A stretch of DNA of 39,504 nucleotides, taken from the IMG/VR virus record IMGVR_UViG_3300021197_000260, positions 1 through 39,504 of that record; one strand, written 5' to 3'. Below, piece after piece: positions 19,871 through 29,787 of the stretch. The notes under the pieces are model-generated. The model saw nothing but the letters and a program-made list of their open reading frames with translations, made no database searches and had not been told where the DNA came from. Position 1 is the stretch's first letter. Each line of letters opens with the position of its first letter. Source of the DNA: a virus. Made by a program: the position numbers and the translations under genes.

Positions 19871-22261
19871 ATGCCAACAACTCGTGAAACATACCCTATA
19901 GAGTTTCGTGGTGGTCTTTTAAGTAATATGAGTCCTTTGCAACAAGGTATTAACATGCCCGGTTCTGCAAGAGTGTTAAAAAACTTTGAGCCATCAATAG
20001 AAGGTGGTTATCGTAGAATAGAAGGATACTCTAAATATGATGACAATATCATACCTCCATACGGCGCTCCTGTTGTTACAGGCGCAGGTCAAAGTGGTAC
20101 AACTTTAAATATAGCTAATATACGTAAAGCTCCAGTAGCAGGAGATACATTAAAAATAATACATGCTACAGCCGCTGTGAATGGTGCTATTAGTAATACT
20201 ACTGCACTTGTATTAGATACAAACGTTGGAACTCTTGCTGCAGGTATGGAAGTTACAGGCACTGGTATTTCTGGAACAGTAACCATAGCCTCAGTTACAA
20301 ATCAGAATAACATTGTATTGTCCTCTGCACAAACACTAACAGATGATGTTGACTTAACATTCTTTAAAGTTTATACTATTGCAACTGGTGGTGTTAGCTT
20401 TAATAGTACAAATAAATCTGCTACTTTAACTTTAACTTCTAGTCTTCTTGATCCTCCTTCTAATGGACAAACAGTAGAGTTTATAAGTACTACAGATAAA
20501 CACCTAACATTAGGAGTAGGTGTATTTGTAGACCAAGTAGTAGTTGCAAAAAATCAAAGTCTTTTTAGGACATCAGGAAATGGTTATACATTAATAAATG
20601 TACCTTCTTATGGAACTGTTTTAGTAAATGGTGCATCACAAACAGGTACAAGCCTTGCAATAGATGGTCTTACAAGTACTCCTCAAATAGGTGATGTTTT
20701 TAAGATAGCTTCTGCAGGTCCAACAGCAGTAGTAAATGGAGCTACATCCAGTACAACTGCACTTGTTGTAGATACAAACGTTGGAACTATCGTGGCAGGT
20801 ATGACTGTATCTGGTGACGGTATCCCAGATGGAGTGACTGTAGCTAGTCTATCAGACCAAAATAATCTAGTATTATCAGCAGCACAATCAGTAGCAAATG
20901 ATGTAGCGTTAACATTTAGTATCACTACAGATAAAATATATGCTATAACTTCTACTCCTTCAGTTTCTTCAGGTGGCTCAACCCTTACAATAGCACCTGC
21001 ATTAGCTAGTTCTCCTGCAGATAATGCTGTAATAACTTTTTTAAGTACGTCAAGAGAAAGTGCTAGTAAAACTAGGTTTTCTAGATATAACTATAGTGGT
21101 ACTGAAAAAATAGCTATAGTAGATGGAGTTAATACTCCTGCTCTATATGATAGAACATCTTTTACAGATCTTAATGATGCTCCAAATGATGTAGTAGGAG
21201 CAAAGTTTGTTGTTAGCTTTAAGAACCAGTTACTATTTGCTAAAGGTTCTAACATAGCTTTTACTGCACCTTACACAGACAATGACTTTACAGCAGCAAA
21301 CGGTGCAGGTACAATAAATGTAGGCAATGAAGTTACAGGTCTTATTGTATTTAGAGAACAACTTATAATATTTACTGAATCTAGTATCCAAAGATTAGTA
21401 GGTAACACTGTATCTGACTTTCAGTTACAACCCATTACAATTGACATAGGTTGTATAGATGAAGATACTATGCAGGAGATTGGTGGAGATGTAATGTTTC
21501 TTGCTCCTGATGGTTTGAGGCTTTTAAGTGCCACAGAAAGATTGGGAGATTTTGGTTTATCTGTTGTATCTAAGCCTATACAACAAGAGGTTACATCTTT
21601 TATTTCATCACACACTTCTTTTACAAGTGTAGTTATTCGTAAAAAATCACAATATAGAATATTAGGATATAAAACTAACTTAACGAATCGAAGCTCCAAA
21701 GGTATACTGGGTACACAGTTCTCAGGTCAGGGTGGAGAAGGTATGGCTTGGGCAGAGGTTCAAGGAATAAACGCACACGTAGCAGACAGTAGGTTTTATT
21801 TAGGAAGAGAAACTATAGTTTTTTCTAACGATGATGGCTACTTATACTCTATGGAAAACGGAAGTAGCTTTGATGGTGGTAAGGTAGAGACTTCTTTTGC
21901 TACACCTTATATGCCAATAAGTGACCCTAGAGTACGTAAGACATTTTACAAGATGCTCTTATACACAGATCCACGAGGTAGTGTGTCCTTTGACATATCT
22001 TTAAAGCTTGACTTTGACCAGAAGAATAGTGTACAACCTACTAAGATAGATTTTAGTAACCAAACAGGTCAAGTTGCATTTCTTGGATCAACTACTTTTG
22101 GATCGTCAGCAGTATATAGTAGTAAGCTACTAACATTATTTGAATCACAAATGATAGGAACAGGGTATGTTGTATCTTTACAATTCACTTCCGATAGTAC
22201 AGACCCACCATTTTCACTAGATGCTATAACATTAGAATACGGAACAAACACAAGAAGGTAA
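19871..22261 (+). CDS. Tail nozzle protein (T7 gp12 / P22 gp10-like), 796 aa
   Basis: Starts MPTTRETYPIEFRGGLLSNMSP; the early FRGGLxxxxSPLQQ... and KNFEPSIEGGYRRIEGYSKYD region and later blade-like motifs (KIAIVDGVNTPALYDR, FVVSFKNQLLFAKGSNI, LIVFREQLIIFTESSIQRLVG, GGDVMFLAPDGLRLLSATERLG) are characteristic of podovirus nozzles. Between them (about residues 75-360) are inserted beta domains that include a clear internal duplication. It completes the short tail below the adaptor. Its length is comparable to T7 gp12 because of the insertions. Confidence 0.8.
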   Translation: MPTTRETYPIEFRGGLLSNMSPLQQGINMPGSARVLKNFEPSIEGGYRRIEGYSKYDDNIIPPYGAPVVTGAGQSGTTLNIANIRKAPVAGDTLKIIHATAAVNGAISNTTALVLDTNVGTLAAGMEVTGTGISGTVTIASVTNQNNIVLSSAQTLTDDVDLTFFKVYTIATGGVSFNSTNKSATLTLTSSLLDPPSNGQTVEFISTTDKHLTLGVGVFVDQVVVAKNQSLFRTSGNGYTLINVPSYGTVLVNGASQTGTSLAIDGLTSTPQIGDVFKIASAGPTAVVNGATSSTTALVVDTNVGTIVAGMTVSGDGIPDGVTVASLSDQNNLVLSAAQSVANDVALTFSITTDKIYAITSTPSVSSGGSTLTIAPALASSPADNAVITFLSTSRESASKTRFSRYNYSGTEKIAIVDGVNTPALYDRTSFTDLNDAPNDVVGAKFVVSFKNQLLFAKGSNIAFTAPYTDNDFTAANGAGTINVGNEVTGLIVFREQLIIFTESSIQRLVGNTVSDFQLQPITIDIGCIDEDTMQEIGGDVMFLAPDGLRLLSATERLGDFGLSVVSKPIQQEVTSFISSHTSFTSVVIRKKSQYRILGYKTNLTNRSSKGILGTQFSGQGGEGMAWAEVQGINAHVADSRFYLGRETIVFSNDDGYLYSMENGSSFDGGKVETSFATPYMPISDPRVRKTFYKMLLYTDPRGSVSFDISLKLDFDQKNSVQPTKIDFSNQTGQVAFLGSTTFGSSAVYSSKLLTLFESQMIGTGYVVSLQFTSDSTDPPFSLDAITLEYGTNTRR
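20166..20935 (+). repeat. Internal duplication within the nozzle gene
   Basis: Two diverged copies of about 180 bases (about 20166-20345 and 20722-20925) encode VNGA.S.TTALV.DTNVGT..AGM.V.G.GI and a following NQNN/DQNN.VLS.AQ...DV.LTF. They share an identical 20-base run TAGATACAAACGTTGGAACT. An inserted domain was therefore duplicated in place. Confidence 0.8.
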
Positions 22262-22267
22262 AACGAC

Positions 22268-25200
22268 ATGGGAACAGGTTACACTAGAAACGATACAGGT
22301 AATAACATTGCTGATGGTAACGTTATCAACGCTGCAGACTTTGATGGTGAATACGATGCTATAGAAGCTGCGTTCAACTCCTCTTCAGGACACACACACG
22401 ATGGTACATCTGCAGAGGGTGCGCCCATTGCGGTGCTTGGCCCATCACAGGATGTAGTTATTACCGCATCAGTTATACGCCCAAAAACAACTAACACCGT
22501 GGACTTAGGTACTAGCTCTTTAAAGTTTAAAGATATTCATCTAACAGGAGATCTTAACTTAACTGCGTTAAACGTCACTGATGCTAGTGCTAGTGATGCT
22601 ACAGTTAAACTAGATGGTAATTACCCTGATGGTTCTAGAAACATAGCATTTGGTTTAACTGCATTAGATAGTTTAGATGGATCAAGTCCAGGTGGAGACA
22701 ACGTTGCTATAGGTAATGCTGCACTAACTGCACTCACAGAGGGTGATCATAACATTGCCATAGGCTCGTCTGCAGGTGATGCTTTGACTGTTGGTGGTAA
22801 GAACATAGCCATTGGCTTTGAGGCGCTCTCAACAGAAGACGGTAACGGTGAAACTGTTGCTATTGGATACCAAGCACTAAAGGCACAGAATGCAGGTGCA
22901 TCTGGCCTAAACGTTGCTGTAGGTTATCAGGCTGGTACAGCGGTAACAACAGGGGTTCAGAATACACTTATTGGTGCTTCTGCAGGTGTGGCTCTTTTAG
23001 CAGGTGCAGGTAATGTTGCAGTAGGCTTTGAAGCTTTATCAACAGAAGACGGTCATGGTACTGCCACAGCTATAGGGTATCAAGCTCTTAAAACACTTAA
23101 CGCAGCAGCAGACTCATTTAACGTAGCGGTAGGTTATCAAGCAGCCGAAGCAATGACTACAGGTAAAAGAAACATTGCCATAGGTGCTAACGCTTTAGAC
23201 ACAGCTACTGATGGAGATGACAACGTAGCCATTGGTTACGATGCAGGTACAGCAATCACAACAGCATCAGACAATACTGTAATAGGTGCTTATTCAGGTA
23301 CAGCTTTAACTACAGGTACAGCTAACGTAGCGTTAGGCTTTGAATCACTTATGACTGAAGATGGCAATGGTGAAAGTACCGCTATTGGTTATCGTGCATT
23401 AAAGATGCAAAACGCTGGTGCGTCTGGTTTAAACGTGGCAGTTGGGTATAATGCAGGTGCTGCTGTTACAGTAGGTGTTAAGAATGTTATAGTAGGTGCT
23501 TCAGCAGGGGATGCCCTTGCAGCAGGAACTAACAATACGGCTGTAGGTTTTGAAGCACTCTCAACTGAGGATGGTCACGGTAATAACACTGCTATAGGCT
23601 ATAGAGCATTAAAAGATTTAGATGCTGGCGCAGAGGGTTATAATACTGCTGTTGGCGTAGATGCAGGTTTATCTGTTAGTACTGGTGTTAGAAATACTGC
23701 AATAGGTAGCTTTGCTTTAGATGCTGCTACTACTTCAGATGACAACACTGCAGTTGGATATAATGCAGGTACTGAAATAACTACTGGTACAGATAATGTT
23801 ATTATGGGCGCTTCAGCAGGTGCTGCGCTTGTTGCAGGTAGTAATAACGTAGCGTTAGGCTTTGAATCACTTATGACGGAAGACGGTAATGGTGAAAGTA
23901 CTGCTGTTGGTTATCAAACTCTTAAAATGCAAAACGCAGGAGCTTCTGGTTTAAACGTAGCGGTAGGATATCAAGCAGGTTCAGCAGTTACAACAGGTGT
24001 TAAAAACGTCATAGTCGGTGCTTCTGCAGGAGATGCGTTAGCAGCAGGGGCTAACAATACAGCAGTAGGTTATGAGGCATTATCAACTGAGGACGCTAAT
24101 GGTAATAGTACAGCTATAGGCTATAGGGCGTTAAAGACACAAAATGCTGGGGCAGAAGCTTACAACGTAGCTGTAGGTGTAGACGCAGGGTTATCTGTTA
24201 CTACAGGTATTAAAAATGTTATAATGGGTGCTTTTGCAGGTGACGCTTTAGATGCAGGTGCTAACAATGTAGCAATAGGTTTTGAAGCTCTGTCTACAGA
24301 AGATGGTCATGGTGAAAGCACTGCTGTTGGTTATCAAGCACTGAAAACACAAAATGCAGGGGCTTCTGGTTTAAACACAGCAGTAGGTTACCAAGCAGGT
24401 GCTGCAGTTACAACAGGTGTAAAAAATACCTTGATAGGCGGTTTAGCAGGTGATGCAATTACTATTGGGTTTAACAATACTGCACTTGGTTACGGAGCAA
24501 TAAGTGATGTTACAGAGGGTGACTATAATGTAGCCATAGGAACTCTATCTTTAGATGCAGAAACTCTAGGAAATGGTAGTGTTGCTATTGGTCATGCCAC
24601 GCTAACTGCCCAAAACTTTACAAGTGATACAGATGTTTTTAATACTGCTGTGGGGTATGGGGCAGGTGCAGCAGTAACAACAGGTAAAGAAAATACCTTA
24701 ATCGGTGGATTAGCAGGACTTTCAATTACATCGGGTACAGAAAACGTCATCATAGGTAATTCAACAGGTGATGCACTAACAGATGCAGACTATAATGTAG
24801 CGATTGGTAAAAGTGCTTTAACCGCTGATACTAAAGGCAGTAAGACAGTGGCTATTGGATATGAAGCGTTAAACGTTCAAAACTTTACAACTCCTACAGA
24901 TAGTTTTAACACAGCAGTTGGCTACCAAGCAGGTGCTGCAGTTGCAACAGGCGTTAGAAATACTATAGTCGGTGCGTTAGCAGGTGATGCTGCAACAACT
25001 ACTGATGACACAACATTAGTTGGTTATGGTGCTGGTAGTGCTGTTATGACAGGTCATGATAATACTGGCGTTGGTGCTAGTGCTTTAGCTGCTGCAACAA
25101 CTGGCGCAAGCAATGTGGCTATTGGTAAAGATGCTGGGCTTGCAATAAGCACTGGTGCTAACAATGTAGCTGTTGGATTTGAAGCATTAAAAACTGAAGA

Positions 25201-26833
25201 TGGTAATGGTAACACTACAGCTATAGGTTATCGTTCATTAAAAACTCAGAACGCAGGAGCAGAAGCTTATAACGTAGCGGTGGGGATTGATGCTGGAACA
25301 GGTCTTACAACAGGTGTCAGCAATACTTTAATAGGTGCTTTTTCTGGTGGCGGTGCAACTTTAACAGGTTCAAGCAATACTGCTGTAGGTAGAAATAGTT
25401 TATATGTAAATACGTCTGGTGCTAATAACACAGCTATTGGTGCAGAAGCATTAACTGCAAACATTAGCGCAACTAATAACGTAGCCATTGGAGCTAACAC
25501 ATTACAAGCTAATACAACTGGTGGCCCAAATACTGCGATAGGTAAAGGTGCTATGGCAAGTAATATTAGTGGTGGCACTAACACTGCTATAGGTTTTGAG
25601 GCACTAGTATCCAATACAACAGGCGCTCATAATACGGTAAATGGAGATTCAGCCCTTTATGCAAACACTACTGGCGGTCAAAATGTGGCGATTGGTAGAG
25701 AGGCATTAAAATCAAGCGTATCAGCATTTTTCCAAACAGCAGTTGGTTATAATGCATTATTGAATTCTAATTACACAACAAATGTGTATGCTTATAACAC
25801 TGCAGTTGGTTGGAATGCAGGTGCTGCAAACACTACAGGTAAAATAACAGCGGTTGGTGCTTCTGTCCTGCAATCAAATACTACTGGAATTAATAACGTT
25901 GCTGTTGGTGGTGCAACTGACGCTGCTGGTGCTTCATTACAGAATAATACTACAGGCGGTCATAACACTGCTGTAGGTAATGTATCTTTAAGGAGTAACA
26001 CAACTGGATCTCTTAATGTTGCAGTGGGCTATACTGCAATGCAGAATAGTACTACAACATCTTATAACAGTGCTGTAGGAAACTTAGCTTTGGGTTTATT
26101 GACCACAGGTCCATCGAACACTGCAATGGGCTATGACGCTTTGGGTGGAGCGACAACAGCAAGTTATAGTGTTGCTTTTGGTAGTTCTGCTGGTAGGGGT
26201 CATACTACTGCAACTGGTGGTACATATATAGGTCATGTAGCAGGATATAATTCAAACGCTCAAAATACTTGTATTGGTTATGCGTCAGCATATTCTGGCA
26301 ATGGTCCTACTTCTCTTAGTACGGGTGGTGGTAATACGTTAATTGGTGCGTACACTGGTGTTTCCGCCGCAACAAATACGGGAACTGTAATTATAGGACA
26401 TAACGCAACAGGTAAAGGTAGTAATACTGGATTTATTAATCCTACAAGTGGTGTTTATCAAGGAAATAACTCTTCTACTTGGTCACAAACTTCAGACCGA
26501 AGGTTAAAGAAAAACATAGTAGATAGCCCTATAGGTCTTGCTGAGATTAACCAGTTAAAAGTTAGAAACTTTGAGTACAAAACTAAAGATGATTTATCAG
26601 AAATAGAATCTGATGGATTAGTAGAAACTGATATTATTGAATCTTCTGGCGTACAAGTTGGAGCGATAGCTCAAGAGATACAAGCCGTATTACCTAAGTG
26701 TGTTACAGAACAAGATACAGGCGTACTTTCATTAAACACTGATAACCTTACTTGGCATTTAATCAAAGCAGTACAAGAGTTATCAGCAAAGAATGATGCA
26801 TTAACGGCACGAGTAACTGCCTTAGAATCCTAG
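22268..26833 (+). CDS. Long tail fibre with YadA-like head repeats and S74 chaperone (1521 aa)
   Basis: Receptor-binding fibre. N-terminal part (1-110) is a virion-anchor region (FDGEYDAIEAAFNSSSGHTHDG...RPKTTNTVDLGTSSLKFKDIHLTGDL). Residues about 120-1400 are left-handed beta-roll repeats of the trimeric-autotransporter head type (NVAIGYxAG/NTAVGYxAL every 14-16 residues), organised in about ten larger units. From T1408 a Peptidase_S74 intramolecular chaperone begins (TSDRRLKKNI, with the conserved Ser-Asp at 1409-1410) and ends in a coiled coil (LSAKNDALTARVTALES). The S74 domain promotes trimerisation and then cleaves itself off. Unusually long for a podovirus fibre. Confidence 0.9.
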   Translation: MGTGYTRNDTGNNIADGNVINAADFDGEYDAIEAAFNSSSGHTHDGTSAEGAPIAVLGPSQDVVITASVIRPKTTNTVDLGTSSLKFKDIHLTGDLNLTALNVTDASASDATVKLDGNYPDGSRNIAFGLTALDSLDGSSPGGDNVAIGNAALTALTEGDHNIAIGSSAGDALTVGGKNIAIGFEALSTEDGNGETVAIGYQALKAQNAGASGLNVAVGYQAGTAVTTGVQNTLIGASAGVALLAGAGNVAVGFEALSTEDGHGTATAIGYQALKTLNAAADSFNVAVGYQAAEAMTTGKRNIAIGANALDTATDGDDNVAIGYDAGTAITTASDNTVIGAYSGTALTTGTANVALGFESLMTEDGNGESTAIGYRALKMQNAGASGLNVAVGYNAGAAVTVGVKNVIVGASAGDALAAGTNNTAVGFEALSTEDGHGNNTAIGYRALKDLDAGAEGYNTAVGVDAGLSVSTGVRNTAIGSFALDAATTSDDNTAVGYNAGTEITTGTDNVIMGASAGAALVAGSNNVALGFESLMTEDGNGESTAVGYQTLKMQNAGASGLNVAVGYQAGSAVTTGVKNVIVGASAGDALAAGANNTAVGYEALSTEDANGNSTAIGYRALKTQNAGAEAYNVAVGVDAGLSVTTGIKNVIMGAFAGDALDAGANNVAIGFEALSTEDGHGESTAVGYQALKTQNAGASGLNTAVGYQAGAAVTTGVKNTLIGGLAGDAITIGFNNTALGYGAISDVTEGDYNVAIGTLSLDAETLGNGSVAIGHATLTAQNFTSDTDVFNTAVGYGAGAAVTTGKENTLIGGLAGLSITSGTENVIIGNSTGDALTDADYNVAIGKSALTADTKGSKTVAIGYEALNVQNFTTPTDSFNTAVGYQAGAAVATGVRNTIVGALAGDAATTTDDTTLVGYGAGSAVMTGHDNTGVGASALAAATTGASNVAIGKDAGLAISTGANNVAVGFEALKTEDGNGNTTAIGYRSLKTQNAGAEAYNVAVGIDAGTGLTTGVSNTLIGAFSGGGATLTGSSNTAVGRNSLYVNTSGANNTAIGAEALTANISATNNVAIGANTLQANTTGGPNTAIGKGAMASNISGGTNTAIGFEALVSNTTGAHNTVNGDSALYANTTGGQNVAIGREALKSSVSAFFQTAVGYNALLNSNYTTNVYAYNTAVGWNAGAANTTGKITAVGASVLQSNTTGINNVAVGGATDAAGASLQNNTTGGHNTAVGNVSLRSNTTGSLNVAVGYTAMQNSTTTSYNSAVGNLALGLLTTGPSNTAMGYDALGGATTASYSVAFGSSAGRGHTTATGGTYIGHVAGYNSNAQNTCIGYASAYSGNGPTSLSTGGGNTLIGAYTGVSAATNTGTVIIGHNATGKGSNTGFINPTSGVYQGNNSSTWSQTSDRRLKKNIVDSPIGLAEINQLKVRNFEYKTKDDLSEIESDGLVETDIIESSGVQVGAIAQEIQAVLPKCVTEQDTGVLSLNTDNLTWHLIKAVQELSAKNDALTARVTALES

Positions 26834-26858
26834 TAATTAGTCAGAAAAGGAGAAAGAA

Positions 26859-27080
26859 ATGACTGATACACCAAGCGCTGACGATATCGCAGCACACTAC
26901 ACAGCAATGGGTCACTCTGTTGATCTGTTAAACGCAGGGAAACCTGCTGACATGGCTGCAGACGAGTGGACTGCAATCAAAAAACGTAACGTAGATCATT
27001 TAGAAATAATGAAAGCCAAGACTTATTGGACTTCAGAAAGTATGACTGCTGTAGATAAAGCTATTGCAGATTTTAAATAA
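26859..27080 (+). CDS. Small fibre-adjacent protein (73 aa)
   Basis: ATG 26859 with AAAAGGAG upstream. A soluble, helical protein (DDIAAHYTAMGHSVDLLNAGKP, RNVDHLEIMKAKTYWTSE). Short proteins of this type frequently follow S74 fibre genes in marine phages. A role as fibre-assembly helper is inferred from position. Confidence 0.65.
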   Translation: MTDTPSADDIAAHYTAMGHSVDLLNAGKPADMAADEWTAIKKRNVDHLEIMKAKTYWTSESMTAVDKAIADFK

Positions 27081-27084
27081 GTCT

Positions 27085-27115
27085 GTTATGTTAACCAAGC
27101 ACATAAGTGCATAAC
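27085..27115 (+). other. Hairpin between fibre-adjacent and DUF6447 genes
   Basis: GTTAT (27085-27089) pairs with ATAAC (27111-27115), enclosing GCAC (27099-27102) pairing with GTGC (27107-27110); the left side has an unpaired stretch. There is no strong U-run (CTTTAAAC). Possible mRNA processing or weak termination. Confidence 0.3.
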
Positions 27116-27142
27116 TTTAAACTCTAGAAAAGGAGATACGTA

Positions 27143-27373
27143 ATGGGTAAAAACGAAAAAACCCCCATCACTATCAACGACAAAGAATACTTCGTTGAAG
27201 ACTTAACTGATGATCAAAAAACAATGGTCAACCATCTTGCAGATCTAAATCGTAAACTAGCAAGCTCTGCATTTAACATGGATCAGCTAAGAGTAGGACG
27301 TGATGCATTTGTTAATATGCTTGCAGCGTCTGTAGAAAGCGAAGTAGAAGAAGCTGAAATCGTAGAAGAATAA
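27143..27373 (+). CDS. DUF6447-like small protein (76 aa)
   Basis: Opening ITINDKEYFVEDLTDDQKTMVNHLADLNRKL has the form of DUF6447 proteins (TI.GKEY...DLSDEAK.QL..L...), usually found in phage and bacterial genomes near fibre or lysis genes. The C-terminus is strongly acidic (SEVEEAEIVEE). ATG 27143 with AAAGGAG upstream. Function unknown. Confidence 0.65.
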   Translation: MGKNEKTPITINDKEYFVEDLTDDQKTMVNHLADLNRKLASSAFNMDQLRVGRDAFVNMLAASVESEVEEAEIVEE

Positions 27374-27381
27374 TTCTACCC

Positions 27382-27414
27382 AAGAGTTGCTGCTTATACC
27401 AAGTGGCAACTCTT
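27382..27414 (+). terminator. Hairpin after the DUF6447-like gene
   Basis: AAGAGTTGC (27382-27390) and GCAACTCTT (27406-27414) form a perfect 9-bp stem with a 15-base loop, followed by TTTAC. The loop is long and the U-tract short, so it is a partial terminator or processing site within the late transcript. Confidence 0.5.
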
Positions 27415-27436
27415 TACAAAACACCCAGTAAAACAT

Positions 27437-27685
27437 ATGTCTAATATTACTCCAGAAGAACTAGAAGCTATGCTAGATCGTGCAGCAAAGCGTGGTGCTA
27501 AGATGGCATTACGTGAGGTAGGCTTGCATGATGATGATGCTCGTAAAGACATAACAGAAATGCGTAACCTACTAGAGGCATGGCGTGACACACGTAAAGG
27601 TGTGTGGTCAACTATGGTCAAGATGTCAACTGTAGCAGTAATAACATTCATTGCCGCATCACTTTGGATGCAAATAGGGAAATAA
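27437..27685 (+). CDS. DUF6127-like membrane protein (82 aa)
   Basis: EELEAMLDRAAKRGAKMALREVGLHDDDARKDI, then RNLLEAWRDTRKGVW, and a C-terminal membrane helix (about 62-79, VAVITFIAASLWMQI) match the layout of DUF6127 phage proteins: cytosolic helices with a C-terminal anchor. Such proteins commonly lie near lysis or internal virion genes and may be holin-like; that role is inference. Confidence 0.65.
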   Translation: MSNITPEELEAMLDRAAKRGAKMALREVGLHDDDARKDITEMRNLLEAWRDTRKGVWSTMVKMSTVAVITFIAASLWMQIGK

Positions 27686-27689
27686 TAAT

Positions 27690-29771
27690 ATGGCTAAAAG
27701 ATTTGCAGGGTTTAAGCCTGAAACATTTGAAAAGAAGATACTCCCAGCGCTGGGTTATGACGGTCCAACAGATACAAAATCTATTAACTTATTCTTAGCA
27801 GCTAACCCTGCAGCAGCAACACAGATGGGTAAGTATACTATGGCAGCTAGGCAGATGGTTGAGGGTAAGCCTATCAAAGCTGCTGGGGGTAAAGATATTT
27901 TTGGAAGAGACATTGGTAGTAACACTCCTGCAGCGGTGGCAGCTAGAGCGCATGGTGCAAATAGCGCTGCCGCACAACATGTTGCATACACACAAGCACG
28001 TGATGCTTCAGGTTCAGCTTCTTATACAGGACCAGTGGAAGAAGCACGTAAACAAGCAGCATTAAACCAGTCAAGACAGGCTACCTTGGGTCTATCTTCT
28101 GCTACATCTGGAAACCCAAACCCTACTAACGGTGCTACAAACGGCGTAGTAGTAGACTCTACTAAGAAAGATTCTGCTGGTAGTAAGATGACTGGTGCAA
28201 TAACATCTGACCCTACTAAGGTAGCAACCAAAGCTGGTGTTGTAGCTAGTACAGGAACAGGCACAAATATAGCAACCAACACAGGACAGGCAGGTCCAGT
28301 AAACCTAGCAGGTACTTCACAGGCTGGTCCTGTTGGTACGGTAGCACAACCTACTACATTAACAGCACCACAGATGCAAGCTGCAGGTGCTGCTCCAAGT
28401 GTAACACAAGCTTTATCAGGACTACAGGGCGCACAAGGACAGGTTGGCCCTGACTCTGTTGTAGATCCTGCACAAGGAGATCCTACTCAGTTAGCAGCAT
28501 TACAACTACAGCAAGCACAGGCTCAAGCAGCACAGGTACAAGCACCTTCTGCACTACAGGCTACACCTAATCAGTTAGTTTCTGGATCTGCTGTAGACAT
28601 GAACCAAGCAGAAAGTGTACTACAAAAATCAGAAGCTGCTACAGTAAGAGATGAATTATCTGGCTTGATGAAAGACTTTGAGGGTGGTAATACACCTTCT
28701 TGGGCTGCAGGAGCTATGAGAACAGCTACAGCAAATATGGCTGCACGTGGATTAGGGGCATCATCTATAGCAGGTATGGCTACAGTACAGGCAGCTATGG
28801 AAGCAGCATTACCTATAGCTCAGATGGATGCAGCTAATAAGCAACAGATGGCTATGGCTAAAGCAGAGCAACGAGCTAAGTTTTTGGGTATGGAGTTTGA
28901 TCAGAACTTCCAAACTAAAGTAAGGAATGCAGCTAGGATTTCTGAAGTAGCAAACTTAAACTTTACTGCTGAACAGCAAGTTGCTCTAGAGAATGCTCGT
29001 ATGGCTAACACAGTTAACCTAGCTAACCTAGATGCTAGAAGTGCCAAAGTATTATCAGATGCTGCAGCAATGTCGCAGATGGACATGACTAATCTAAATA
29101 GTAGACAACAGGCTCAAGTTGTAAATGCTCAATCTTTCTTAGAAATGGATATGGCTAACTTAGACAACGATCAGCAGACATCCTTGTTTAAAGCACAACA
29201 AAGAGTTTCGGCTCTACTAAGTGATGCTTCTTCAGAGAATGCAGCTAGACAGTTTAATGCTACTTCCCAGATGCAAACAGATCAGTTTATGGCTAATCTT
29301 AGCACAGATGTTTCTCGTTTTAACGTAGAACAAAAGAGTGCTATGGATCGTTTCAATGCAGGTGAGTCTAATGCACAGTCTAGATTTAACGCTCAACAAG
29401 GTAATGCACGTGATGAGTTTAATGCTAAGAACCACTTAGTTGTTGCACAGGCAAACGCTCAGTGGGCGCAGTCTGTAACTACAGCAAGTAACGCTGCTAT
29501 AAATCAATCTAATCGTGATGCTGCACTTGCCGCTAATAACTTAACTATGGCTGCATACAATTCAGTAGTACAGCGTGAACGTGACATGTTAGCTTGGGCT
29601 TGGAAGTCAGCAGATAACGCAGCAGAAAGAGATTCAAACGTTATGATAGCTAATATTACTGCTAATAAAGCTGCTGAAGGTGGTAGCTTCTTATCCAAAG
29701 CTGGCTCTAAGTTCTTAGCTACTATAGGAGCAGCAGCAGTAGATAAAATATTTCTAAAGAACTTCACATAG
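27690..29771 (+). CDS. Internal virion/ejection protein, Ala/Gln-rich (693 aa)
   Basis: Begins four bases after the previous stop. An N-terminal segment (RFAGFKPETFEKKILPALGYDGP) is followed by a long low-complexity Ala/Gln/Gly/Thr-rich stretch (about 120-320), then extended helices (about 330-500) and a repeated F-N motif region (RFNVEQ, RFNAGES, RFNAQQGN, EFNAKN at about 560-600). The tail is hydrophobic (ATIGAAAVDKIFL). The composition and place among virion proteins fit core proteins ejected into the cell with DNA in podoviruses. The sequence is not assigned to a named family. Confidence 0.65.
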   Translation: MAKRFAGFKPETFEKKILPALGYDGPTDTKSINLFLAANPAAATQMGKYTMAARQMVEGKPIKAAGGKDIFGRDIGSNTPAAVAARAHGANSAAAQHVAYTQARDASGSASYTGPVEEARKQAALNQSRQATLGLSSATSGNPNPTNGATNGVVVDSTKKDSAGSKMTGAITSDPTKVATKAGVVASTGTGTNIATNTGQAGPVNLAGTSQAGPVGTVAQPTTLTAPQMQAAGAAPSVTQALSGLQGAQGQVGPDSVVDPAQGDPTQLAALQLQQAQAQAAQVQAPSALQATPNQLVSGSAVDMNQAESVLQKSEAATVRDELSGLMKDFEGGNTPSWAAGAMRTATANMAARGLGASSIAGMATVQAAMEAALPIAQMDAANKQQMAMAKAEQRAKFLGMEFDQNFQTKVRNAARISEVANLNFTAEQQVALENARMANTVNLANLDARSAKVLSDAAAMSQMDMTNLNSRQQAQVVNAQSFLEMDMANLDNDQQTSLFKAQQRVSALLSDASSENAARQFNATSQMQTDQFMANLSTDVSRFNVEQKSAMDRFNAGESNAQSRFNAQQGNARDEFNAKNHLVVAQANAQWAQSVTTASNAAINQSNRDAALAANNLTMAAYNSVVQRERDMLAWAWKSADNAAERDSNVMIANITANKAAEGGSFLSKAGSKFLATIGAAAVDKIFLKNFT

Positions 29772-29787
29772 GTAGGATATAAATAGA

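Noticed and set aside
22700-26400. CRISPR-like or non-coding repeat array
   Set aside because: The repeats are in frame, diverged at synonymous positions and encode beta-roll repeats of the fibre; there are no uniform repeats and spacers.
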